NCBI RefSeq assembly: GCF_013373865.1
Contig: NC_050474.1
Location: forward strand, 10,001 to 74,000
Direction of reading: 5' to 3'
Length of the DNA stretch: 64,000 bases
Origin: Monomorium pharaonis
Lineage: Eukaryota > Arthropoda > Insecta > Hymenoptera > Formicidae
Position numbers and translations under genes: made by a program. A model generated the notes under the pieces. That model did no database searches. It had not been told where the DNA came from and saw only the letters and a list, made by a program, of their open reading frames with translations. Shown here one piece after another: positions 45,153-56,595 of the stretch; position 1 is the stretch's first letter; every line of letters begins with the position of its first letter.

Positions 45153-48100
45153 GCATGAGATATACAAGATTGTGCATATACTCATGTGATGAGATCTTGT
45201 TTCTACAGTTAAGAAAAGTTGTATTAATAAAAATACTAAAAAAAATGTAATTGTAAGAAATTTATGTAAATACAAAAATATAAAGTTGAAAGTGATAATA
45301 TTTTGATTGTCCTGAAAATTCCTACATCTAGGGAAACAAAACTGACAGATTCAATAAGATTTTAAGCAGAACATATTGAAACTTTAATTTATTCCTCAGC
45401 AAAATCAAGTTTTGCCGAAATATCCAGAAAAGAAAACATTAGGAATACAAACGGTCCAAAATTAAAAATAAAACTTGCTGCGTGCAGCATTAACATTTTA
45501 CAATTAGATTTTCTTACATGTTCATTTTCATCGTTCCCAAAGATTCACACGTTTGTTAATCAGATAAGAGTGCAAATGCGTATAAATTCGTACGATTATA
45601 AAAGGTTTCTGAAAGAAGACTGTTGGAGGTATGTCATGAAAATTAACAAACTGTTGAAACTAAATTAGAATATTGTTTTAGATCTGCGCGAACGTGTCGG
45701 AACAACCGCATCACGTATCCAGAGTGAAACGAGGGCAAGCGATTGGCAGTATTCGGGGCTTTCGAGGTTGCACGGTATGGTTGACTGGTCTCTCTGGTGC
45801 TGGCAAGACATCCATCGCATTCCAGATGGAAGCCATCTTGGTGAACCATGGTATTGCCGCCTACGGCCTAGACGGCGACAATATCAGGAGCGGTCTAAAC
45901 CGCAATTTGTCTTTCAGCAAACAAGATAGGAAAGAAAACATTCAAAGAGTGGCTGAAGTAGCAAAGCTCTTTGCTGATAGTGGACAAATTTGTCTCTGCA
46001 GCTTTGTATCACCGTTCGAAGAGGATAGACAAATGGCAAGGCAGATTCATAAAGAAGCTGACTTGCTCTTCTTCGAGGTGTTCGTAGATACACCCTTGCA
46101 CATTTGCGAAGCTCGCGACACTAAAGGCCTTTACAAGAAAGCGCGACAGGGTACTATTAAAGGTTTCACCGGTATCGATCAAACGTACGAGAGGCCCACG
46201 AAACCTGATTTAATAGTCAAGACTGAGAATTGCACTCCTGAAGAGTCGGCCTCGACTGTAATTGAACTTTTAGAGAAGCACCACATCATTCCACAGCTTG
46301 GAAAATCGTCAGATCTAATCAAGGAGCTCTTTGTACCGGATTCTAGGCTAACTGCCACGAAAATGGAAGCGGAAACTCTGCAGGACATGGAAATCGATCA
46401 ATTGGACGTACAATGGTTGCAAGTGCTTGCGGAAGGTTGGGCGGCACCTTTGACTGGATTTATGCGGGAACATGAATATCTTCAGGTATTCTCGCTCCCA
46501 GATATCAGCACGCGATATATCCATAGGATATTTGAACGTTGTTTATATTGTCGTAACTTGTCTTCTTCGTAGGCCCAACACTTGCGGTGTTTGCTCAAAA
46601 ACGGCAAAGAGGTGAACCAATCAATACCAATTGTTCTCGCGATAAGCACGCGTGATAAGAATCGCTTAGAAAACTCTCTCGCTGTAACCTTGAGGCATAA
46701 GGAGAAAGCTTTGGCCATCCTACGAAGACCAGAATTTTATTTCCATCGAAAAGAAGAACGTTGCAGTTGGCAGTTTGGGACTAATAACATAGGACATCCC
46801 TATGTTAGAATGATTTATGATTCTGGTGATTGGCTGATGGGCGGCGATCTCGAAGTATTGGAGAGAATTAAATGGCACGATGGGCTCGACAAGTACAGGC
46901 TCACTCCAAATGAGATCCATGCCAAATGTCGGAAAATGAAGGCTGACGCTGTATTTGCCTTCCAACTAAGAAATCCTATTCACAATGGACATGTGCTGCT
47001 TATGCAGGTATGCCGCTTTTTCGAGGCAGGAATCTCGTCAGTCGCATTTCTGTCGAGAGAACAAACTTGTCTGAAAAAAAAGTGTTACACGATAAGTCGC
47101 ACCTTATCAATCTGCACGTCGAGATAATGCACATGGAATGATAACTACATTTGTTGCAAAGGATACAAAGAGACGATTGTTGGAGGAGCGTGGTTTCAAA
47201 AACCCTGTGCTGCTGCTGCATCCACTAGGTGGCTGGACGAAAGAAGATGATGTGTCCCTGTACACCAGGATCCTGCAGCATAAAGCCGTTCTGGACGACG
47301 GTGTGCTGGATGCTAATTCTACGTTATTAGCCATCTTTCCCAGCCCGATGATGTATGCTGGACCAATCGAGGTAAAAATAATAACCAGGACCTTACCTTA
47401 CTTTCAGAAAGAGAGAGTGAGCAAATGAGTGAATGAATGAATTCAATAATTTTACTTTTAGTTTTGCCAAATGGTAAATTTAACTTTGTCTTTGTATTAT
47501 AGCAAATGCTTATTTGACAATATATTTTTATTTATTTCTCTCATATTATACTTGGCAGCTAGATCTCTCGAGTAACATATAAACACGATCATCTTTACAC
47601 CTGCAGGTGCAATGGCACGCAAAAGCTAGGATGAACGCTGGCGCCAATTTCTACATTGTAGGTAGGGATCCTGCTGGTATACCACATCCAAACAAGGATG
47701 CCACGCCTGACGGCAATCTGTATGATCCCACTCACGGTGCAAGGGTACTTTCCATGGCCCGAGGCCTTCATAATCTCGAGATTATTCCCTTCATAGTCGC
47801 TGCATATGACAAGCGGAATGGTAAGATGGCGTTCTTCGAACCCGAACGGAAGCAAGACTTTGAATTTATTTCGGGAACAAAAATGCGAGGTGAGTACTTG
47901 ATTTATAAACGTAGAAGTTGAGCGCAAATTTCAATATTTTATAAAATAATATATACGAACAAAATACAAATAAAATTATGGATAAGTAAAAGTGAAGTTA
48001 AACAAAACGCGGATACATATTAATATAATAATATAAAAATAAAATATGTAAACATATAAAAGCAAAGATAAAATAAAGATTTTTTATCTAATTTGATCTT

Positions 48101-48382
48101 TATCTATGTTTCATGATTGATATTGTAGAATTAAATGTACAGATTACTTCAATAAATAATTTTGCCGCATGTTTCTTTCAATACATTTAAAAAAAAATTA
48201 TCAAATTCTATAATGTTAAAACTTGCAAGTTTAAAAGTTTTGTAACGGTCCAGTATTAATAATCATAATATTTTGTTCTTGCAGGATTAGCAAAGATTGG
48301 TCAAAGTCCCCCAGATGGTTTCATGGCACCTAAAGCATGGCAAGTACTCGTGCAATACTATCAAAATCTCGACAAGAATTAA
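44599..48382 (+). CDS. Papss: Bifunctional 3'-phosphoadenosine 5'-phosphosulfate synthase
   Basis: Makes PAPS, the sulfate donor for sulfotransferases, from ATP and sulfate in two steps. Six exons join in phase: 44599-44661, 45682-46485, 46573-47007, 47162-47371, 47607-47889, 48285-48382, giving 630 residues (animal homologues are about 620-650). The N-terminal APS kinase half has the P-loop GLSGAGKT at 57-64, LDGDNIRSGLN and KGLYKKARQGTIKGFTGID. The C-terminal ATP sulfurylase half has QLRNPIHNGH (HNGH at 426-429) and GRDPAG. The first exon gives a short divergent leader (MIMSSSNAEQGVTPPP); the second in-frame ATG at 44605 could also be used. AATAAA is at 48442-48447. The gene looks intact. 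Confidence 0.97.
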
Positions 48383-48589
48383 ATTTTAACTCACTAACAA
48401 GTAACAAATGTTTAATTTATAAACAATTTTAAGTGGACTTTAATAAACTTTAATTTGAGTTTTAACTATTGATATATCTACAACAGTACATTTAAAAAGT
48501 CAAGAAGATCCTTTCTCTCGTTCTCTCTTTCATTATTTCTGTTCCTATTGCCTGTTACTTGGCATTATGTTTAGGCCCTTACACTTTCT

Positions 48590-48810
48590 AAGGCCCGGTT
48601 CCACAACTCACGGTTAAATTAATTGGCCGATTATTCCATTATTCTTACTTAGGTCCCATTTCACCAACTTCGGTTACCTTAATCGTCCGGTTATTCCATT
48701 GGAATTGACCAATCGTATTTGTCGTTAAGCAAAATTAACGTATGCGATTGGTCATTTCCAATAGAATAACCGTCCGGTTAAGGTAACCAGAGTTCATGAA
48801 GTCGGCTCTT
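48590..48810. repeat. Inverted-repeat element, 'ccggttaaggtaacc' type
   Basis: GTTACCTTAATCGTCCGGTTATTCC-type arms at 48670-48700 pair with GGAATAACCGTCCGGTTAAGGTAAC-type arms at 48755-48790. A degenerate partial copy precedes it (48595-48640). Confidence 0.65.
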
Positions 48811-48839
48811 ATTGCACTAGTACAGCAGTGCAGGAATAA

Positions 48840-48972
48840 AAAACAAACCTAAAATGACATAAGCATAGCATAAGAGCTCTAGGCCAATAAACATCTTACG
48901 TATATTAATATGGCGACTATGCTGAGAACTGATTGGTTCAACGGTCTTATGCTATGCTTATGCAGCTTATGG
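48840..48972. repeat. Palindromic MITE, 'gcatagcataagagctctagg' family, copy 1
   Basis: ATGACATAAGCATAGCATAAG pairs with CTTATGCTATGCTTATGCAG, with AGCTCTAGGCCAATAA in the middle. A second copy is at 50875-51047. Confidence 0.8.
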
Positions 48973-49200
48973 GCCCCCGCACAGACTTCTGCATAACACG
49001 AAATGCATAATGCATAAGAGAATTAACCAATCAGAGGTCTTTATTTCTACCTGGGCTCCTGCACAGACTTTTGCATAATGCATAACATAAATACATAAGA
49101 AATTTGATTGATTGAATTTCTTATGCACTTTGCTCATGGGCCAATCAATTTGCTTATGTACATACGTTATGCGTTATGTAAAAGTCTGTGCGGCGGCTCT
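48969..49200. repeat. Inverted-repeat element with CGCACAGACTT ends
   Basis: CCGCACAGACTTCTGCATAA at the left pairs with TTATGTAAAAGTCTGTGCGG at the right, and an internal partial repeat starts at 49065. A fragment lies at 5640-5690. Confidence 0.75.
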
Positions 49201-49501
49201 AAGGGCCTAAACACAATGCCAGGCAACAGGCAATAGGAACAGGGCAGCAATCATGTAACTTTTTCCTTAAAACGGAAACGTGAAAAGTGAAAAGTTTTAT
49301 GTAACTATCTCTTTCTATTGTGTTGAATAGAAAGAGACAGTAACTTGAAACTTTTCACTTTTCACGTTTCCGCCCTAGGGGAAAAATTACATGATCGATA
49401 CCCAGAAATAATGAAAGAGAGAAAGGATCTTTTTCTCTCTTTCTCTCTTTCTTTATTTCCTATTCCTACTGCCTGTTGCCTGGCATTGTGTGATGGTCTT
49501 A
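49201..49501. repeat. 'aatgccaggcaacagg' MITE interrupted by another MITE
   Basis: CCTAAACACAATGCCAGGCA at the left and TGCCTGGCATTGTGTGATGG at the right are the arms. The copy is broken after AGGAACAG by the 49243-49405 element; the same point is uninterrupted in 34551-34680. Confidence 0.85.
49243..49405. repeat. 'cagcaatcatgtaa' MITE copy 3, nested
   Basis: It sits between two CAG triplets inside the 49201-49501 element, so its insertion appears to duplicate 3 bp. Ends are GGCAGCAATCATGTAA and TTACATGATCGATACC. Confidence 0.8.
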
Positions 49502-50139
49502 ATTCTCTCATACGTCATGCAGAAGTCTATGCGGCGGCCATAGACCTTATAGATATGGACCGGCAATTGCCTACAGTTTGTGTATAGAAAACAGTGTCCA
49601 GAAGAGGTGCGAGAGAGAAACAGACTTTTTAGTACTTCTTTCTCTAAAGTTACCGGAAATAACTATCGTGCATGTCAGCGCAACATGCATACATATGTAT
49701 ATACATATATATATACACATATATAAGTTAAAACACGTGACTGAACGTGATCAGAACGTATCCCAATCATTGGATTTCAATGTATAATATGTGCAAGCAT
49801 GCGCGAAATATATTTTCGGACTCTTTAGAGAGAGAATGGACACGGTTTCGCTGGTATTGCCAGTCCATATCTGTAAGGTCTATGCCCTTTACTAAGAGAC
49901 GCGACAATCCTGAATTCTGAAACAAAATGGCGACGATGTATATAGCAAACTGCGTATATATGTATACATACTGCGTATATAATTGATTGTAATTGTAATT
50001 GTGATTGAACGTTTAAAGTCATAAATAAGTTTTAACTCATAAATAAGTAAGGCTGTAAAACAAAAAAAAACATTAAAACAAAACATTTAATAAAACATTT
50101 AATTATTTTTATGAAATGGAAGTAATTTTTCGAAGATAT

Positions 50140-50289
50140 AGACCGATATTCATAGTCGGGTCTTATATTAATTTAAGATCATCTTAAGTACTGTCTTAAG
50201 ATGCCATCAACCAATCACAGAGCCGTATTAGCATCTTAAGACATTGCTTGAGACGATCTTGAAATAAGATTTGACTATAAATACCGGCC
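50140..50289. repeat. Inverted-repeat element, 'cttaagat' family, best copy
   Basis: GACCGATATTCATAGTCGGG pairs with GACTATAAATACCGGCC; inside are ATCATCTTAAG, GTCTTAAGATGCCATCAACC and ATCTTAAGACATTGC. Degraded relatives lie at 4021-4166, 5474-5547 and 8505-8995. Confidence 0.8.
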
Positions 50290-50684
50290 ATATTCCTTAT
50301 TTAAATAACAAACTGTAATTTAATTAAATTTTTCACTTAGAAAATATCTCATGTCCGATGTGACTCATTACAAAATTGTCATGGCTTATTTGATAAAATA
50401 ATGAAATATTTTATTCGATTTTGAACTAAAATTTTGTGTAAAAAACAATCAATGTTTAAAAAAGCAGTATATAGCAGTAAGACTATGGCAATGCATTCTA
50501 TTGTTAAATAATAAACTATCTTGTAATGTTACAATGTACTGTTTTGTATCTTTGCCCTTTTCCATATTTTACCGCGCGCTAATAATATTTAAAATGGGAA
50601 TATTACAGTTGATTGGTTCGGCCATATTGTTTCACAGCCAATGAAAACATATACAGAATTGTCGCGTCTCTTATGCCCGATTTC

Positions 50685-50818
50685 TTCACCCGATAAAGTT
50701 ATCCGGAGTATATCAAGTTTAAATATCAAGTTTAACCAACCACGTGCATAGTCTGGTAGTTTATTTCTTGGATAATTTTAACCGCAAGATAACTGGACGT
50801 GAAGAAATCGGGCATTAG
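50685..50818. repeat. Inverted-repeat element with GCCCGATTTCTTCAC ends
   Basis: ATGCCCGATTTCTTCACCCG at the left pairs with ACGTGAAGAAATCGGGCAT at the right, about 134 bp. Confidence 0.8.
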
Positions 50819-50874
50819 TAAAAGGTTTCTACCCTATGTTATTTTGTGTGTGATAGCCCTAAGGCTAAGGGCTA

Positions 50875-51047
50875 TCACACACAAAATGACATAAGCTGCA
50901 TAAATATATATATAGCATAAGAGCTCTAGGCCAATAAGCATCTTATGTATATCTAATATCAATATGGCGACTTTATGCTGGGAACTGATTGGCTGAACGG
51001 TCTTATGCTATGCATATGCAGGTTATGCCATTTCGTGTGCGATGGCC
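50875..51047. repeat. 'gcatagcataagagctctagg' MITE, copy 2
   Basis: It shares ATAGCATAAGAGCTCTAGGC, CCAATAAGCATCTTATGTA and GGTCTTATGCTATGCATATG with 48840-48972. It is flanked by an AGGGCTATCACACACAAAAT hairpin arm that pairs with ATTTCGTGTGCGATGGCCCT at its end. Confidence 0.75.
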
Positions 51048-51050
51048 CTA

Positions 51051-51334
51051 AGGCCAGATCTACAATAGGTGTAGTAAGCCTTAAGCCCTAAGGAATTAAC
51101 CAATTATATTCGTTTATTCTTCTCACATTCAATTATAATTGATCAGTTTCTTATAGCATAATTAAGGCTTACTACACCTATTGTAGATCCGGACTAAGGC
51201 CGGACAATAGGTGTAGTAAGCCTTATGCCTTAAGAATCTGACCAATTATAATTGAATGTGAAAAGAATAATCGAATATAATTGGTTAATTCCTCATGGCT
51301 TAAAGCTTACTACACCTATTGTAGATCCGGCCTA
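51051..51334. repeat. Two 'taggtgtagtaag' MITEs side by side
   Basis: The first copy runs from 51051 to about 51196 and the second from 51197 to 51334. Each has GGCC(A/G)GA..CAATAGGTGTAG and CTACACCTATTGTAGATCCGG ends. They abut with only CTAAGG-type sequence between them. Confidence 0.85.
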
Positions 51335-51945
51335 ATACGCGATAATTAGTAACGAATCTAATATCAACACACATGTATATATAAATGTTTAGTTTCAGTC
51401 GTCGGAATGCTAAACAAATGCAGATGTACATAACATACGTACTGTTATAAATCGATTGTCTTCAATTTTCTTTTAGCTTTAAAATTTATTTTGTTATAAA
51501 CAATGTAATTATAATAACGAGATTTCTTTTATGTTGTACATTTGATTATGTGTGTTCCCATCTAATTTTTAAAATAATTTCTGATACATCTTTTATATAT
51601 GTGCGCGCGCGCGCGTTTCATATATTAATATTCTTAAATAACATGTAATCACCTTCCTAAAAATATGCACTGTACTTAACTCTCTCCTTTTCTTTCAATT
51701 TTACATCTGTTAAAAATACAAACTTTTCTCAAAAAATTAAAATTAGATATTATAGATTTTCATATGGTTTTCTTTTTAGAAATCATTAATTTTTATTTCG
51801 TAAAAGTGAGAGTACGTTTAAATAACGATATAACAGGGGAAAAACATAAATTTTCTTATCACATTATATCTCATCCGAGACTTAACATGTAAAAGCTGAG
51901 TTTGTTACCTGGACTATCTAAAATATAATAAACATTAACATATTG

Positions 51946-51993
51946 TATGTGTGTGTGCGTGTGTGTGCACGCACGCACGCGCGCGCGCGCACA

Positions 51994-52034
<41 letters not shown>
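51946..52034. repeat. (GT)n(GC)n(CA)n compound microsatellite
   Basis: GTGTGTGC, CACGCACG, GCGC and a long CA run in sequence. Confidence 0.93.
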
Positions 52035-52035
<1 letters not shown>

Positions 52036-53512
52036 GCGGCGTACTAAGTGCTTTTTTTTTAGCTGTTATGTATTTAAAGTGTTATGTATTAAGTATTTAT
52101 TACATGTTTTATGTATTTAAGGTGAATTAATAATATATCTAAAAGGATTCAAAAAGATAAGCAAAATTTGAAGGAAATTGAAAGCGTAGCAAGAATATTT
52201 AATCCTATTAATATATTAGAATTATTTTTTTAACTAATTTCCTGCACTTAAAAGAAATTGATGAGCAAATGTACACAAGGTTTTAAATAAAATAAGAGGC
52301 AATAAGTATAGTTAACAGAAACAGATTTTGATGGATGTTTTTTATAATAGCATCAGATGCAGACATTTTACCTTTTATGTTTTTTACTCAAAATGTATTG
52401 AAAGAAAAAATTCCAATAATAATGATAATAATTATATTAATAATGATAAAGATGATATTAATGTTTTTCTTTTAGTTTTTCATTCTAAAAAAAAACGAAT
52501 TCAAAGAAAGTGCAGAACATAGAGAATAAACTAGTGGTTTATTACGCGAAAAAATCTAATACAATCTTTATAAAGATTGATGTAAGATAATGATACAGAA
52601 TGATTTATTTAATGCACATACGTACGCACAATCTTACTAATTTTCACTGATTTATACAAGGTAGTTTACATAGTATATCGCGCAATTTTACAAAAACAAA
52701 CACTTTCAAGAGTCTTCGTTTCTTTTCCACAGTCTTGCACTTTTCCTTTCAATGGGAAATCTCTCGTAATTTTCAATTTTTTAATTTTATCTTTCTTCCT
52801 GCACCTACTTCATCAAATTTTTTACAAGTTCTGCACAATAATAAGTGCTTTTGAGAACTTTTGTTTTTCTTTCTTCTGTTAAAAATTCCGATTTTCCAGT
52901 TTCTTCTTTGTTATTATCTTAATCTTTTTTTTTCTTTGTAATTTTACAATCTACTATTTTCATATACAATAGTGCAATATTTGAACTATTTATTTGTAAG
53001 AACATTTCCAGAACGCTTATTCAACAAGTTTTCATCATTTTTGTTCTTTCTTTGTGATAGTCTGTTATCATTTTCTTTGTATTAGTGTGTAATTTGAAAA
53101 AAAAAGAATAAATTTTACAAAATATCCTGTGCTAAATATGTAAATTATGGATATAAAAGTTAAGTCTTTTTTATAATTTCTTCTAAATTAGGACTACATG
53201 AGAACTGAAAAATGAAGACTTTTCGTTGAAAATACAAAATCACATGAAGTCTTCTAAGAAATTCTATGAACTATGATTATATAAAGTTATATCTATTTAT
53301 ATAATATGTATACAATAAAAATATAAGAAATGTCAATTTCTTATATTGCGTAATTTCTAAAAATCAAAATCCCATCTTTGATATTGTGACATTATTTACG
53401 TGATTTCAATCTTTTTGCAGTCAAAGAGATTAAACCAAAAACTTAAAGATTCAAGAATCTTTTATGTTGAATTTACTGAATTTATTGAAAATTCTGCTGA
53501 GAAAAATCGAAT

Positions 53513-56500
53513 CTAATTATTGTACATGATTGAGGCAGTCGCGAGATTAACTTCGTTTTCAGACAAATCAGGCAGGGACAGCACCACTGGCATCACTGGT
53601 ATCACTTGAATCTCCCCCGAATTCTTCCGTTGTAACTGCATGACAGTAGTGCCAGATTGCAGAATATCATTCGTCATTATCTCATCTGTTATGATCTCTG
53701 CGCCAGACTCTATGTTATCAGCCGTAACCTCCTCCGTATACACATTGGAATCCTCCATGTTCATGATTACTTCGGTAGCTTCCGATGCTTCTCTTGAATT
53801 TTCTTCGTATTCCTGAAAGAAATTGAAAAATCAATGAGATTCAGCCGTTAGCCAATGGCATAATAATAACATTATAATATAATAATTTAACAATCCAGTG
53901 TCTTGAACAACAATATTATCTGCTCTTCCTGATAATATTGTTGTAATGGAGAAATTTGAAAATAAAGAACTATTAAACAAAATCCTTACCTGCTCGTAAA
54001 CCTCTCCGTATTCCTCTTGACCTTCAAATTTGACAATCTGCTCTTGTTCGAATTTGACCATCTGTTCATCCGAAAATTTCTCATCATATTGTCCTTCCTG
54101 CTGTTCCTCGTATTGCTCTTCGGTAAGCTGAATGTCCTGTTGACTCGTCGTATCCTTGAATGAACTCTGCTCGGGCTCGGATCCCGAAGTATCCCCGGTT
54201 TGGCGCGTCTTTGATTTAACATTTCTCCCAGGTACGATACGCTTAAAACCTGAACCACCGAGGCTCTCGTGACGACGTTCGTGCTTGTTTTTGTCACCGA
54301 GATATTTGAAGCGTTGGCGGCACACGCTGCACGAATATGGGCGTTCATTGGTATGCGTGCGCTCGTGACAAACGAGAGCACTCACTTGCTTACATCGCCA
54401 AGGACAATACCTGAAAAATATCGAATAAACAATAAATAGATAATTATGTAATAATATGTAAATAAAACAAGTAGTATAGATTTCCAACTTTTCAATTTCG
54501 GTACGCAAGCGACCCCCTTGAACCGTTATCAAACCATACTCGATAAGAATTGGAAGATTTTCTAGTTCAATGCGTAATAGTAATTAAAATGTATTTTTAT
54601 CATTTCAAAAATAACTTTGCTTCTATCTCTAATGAAATATATTCCTTAAGATATATATACAAATAACGGTTTAATAAGTTAGCTCAAATTAAGAAATTGA
54701 TAAAATTTCTGAAATATTAATTTTTAACAATGTAGAGGAAAAGGAGGTAAGATGATGAATCGCCAATTTTTCTAAACTAATAACCCGGTGATGAACTCGT
54801 TAAAGACTTTAGATAATAATAGATTATCTGTTGTAGTTTGGTTTCAATCGGTCCACAAAAGTGAATAATATAATAAGAAATGTGTTTTAGGTACCCATGC
54901 GTAACTTTTTGGCACTTGTTTATGTGGAATAACGTAATTATAGTAAATAATTTCGATTTTTTAATAAAATCATGATATAGTATAGTTAAAAACGCACATA
55001 CTAATGCATTCATATTTTTTATTTCTCACAGTGTAATATTTTTATTAAATAAATAAGTGAATACCATGATTGTGGGTAAGATGGCGGATAACGCCAGATG
55101 ACGCATTTATATTTGCAGATTATGTTCTGCAATGAATGTAATTGCATTAATGTTATGCAAATTAAATTTGTAATTTGTGATACTGGTTATACTAGTAATC
55201 TGTAAGTAAATTTTATCATATGCAATTTATTGATTACATTATTTTTTAAAATATTAAAAAAAAATAAAGTAGTTGTACTATTAATATAATATATTGTTAA
55301 ATAAATAAGAAAATTGATATTTATATAGATAAACAATAGATAAGTTACAATGTCACTTAATTTGACTGTTTTCGCTACTTGAAAGTTATCTTACACATGG
55401 CGGATTCGGTTGGGTGCACCAGTGCGCCCTCGTTTAGCGTTTCGTATTCTATTGGCTTGTATTCAGAATGGGAAAAACTAAACTGCACTAAACGAGGACG
55501 CACTCAGTGCGCACTAGTGCGCACTGGTGCATCCAACCGAATTCGCCAATACACATAGGGGGCAAGATGACGAAATTGACACGTTCTTTAAAAAATCAAA
55601 ATTTCTTAAAATTCTAATAAACAGCTTTTAATTTTTATGGTGAATACAAAAGGCTTAAGTAAATCTAAAAAAAAGATCATTATTTTTACACCATCTCAGA
55701 AATTAGGAAAAATCGACAAACTTTAAAGTCGTCATTTTACCCCCCTTTCCTCTATATTTTGCAGAAAATATTACTTGAATTTGTGAATATTTCAAAAATA
55801 AGACCATCCTTAGATGTAAAAGTTCTTGTACAAGAATTAATTTTTTGCTAGAGAGGTGCAATAATAAATATATAATATAAAGTAATTGATGTTTATTAAT
55901 TTTAATAATTCTATTAATTTAACCTTTTTATGTAGTAAATTGTTATTTCAATCTTTAAAATTAAAATTGCTGAATAAAATAAAAATGTAAAGCAAATAAA
56001 TTAATAAAATTTACTATTTAGGTGTGACAAATGACATAATCAAATACCTTATATTTCTTAATTTCATAATTCCGTAGGGATTTATTTTCGTCATTTGGAA
56101 AAATTACAAATTGCTTTATTAAAATAATCTATTTACCTGCATTGCAAAGGTCTCTCGTCGCTGTGTCGATTTTGATGATGCTTAATCAGCTGGATCTTTG
56201 TCTTGAGGTTGAAACCGCAGATCTCACAGGTATATGGTCTTTCCTCGGAATGAGAGATCATGTGAGTCTTTAGCCTTAATTGGTTGACGAATCGTTTTGG
56301 ACAGTGAGGGCATGCTAAGGTGCCCTCGAGACGATTGTGTACAACCATCATATGATGACGCAAACGCACTTCAGATGTGAAAATAGCTTCGCAGTCGGTG
56401 CACTTCAACGGGTCCTTCTCCACATGTGTATTTTTTATATGTGTGCGAAGAATTAGCTCTGTCTTAAAAGTCTTGTTGCAATGATAACAGGAAACTCGTT

Positions 56501-56559
56501 TTTTTTCAAGTAGACCAGACTCATCACGGGTAACACCTACGAGAGAAATTGTTAATTAT

Positions 56560-56595
<36 letters not shown>

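Larger units (their letters stand above)
48383..53512. other. Intergenic MITE-rich region
   Basis: Between the PAPS synthetase and zinc-finger genes I see no coding sequence. Most of 48500-51340 is inverted-repeat elements, several touching or nested. 51340-53512 is AT-rich with a GT/GC/CA compound microsatellite at 51946-52034 and probably includes the 3' UTR of the zinc-finger gene. Confidence 0.65.
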
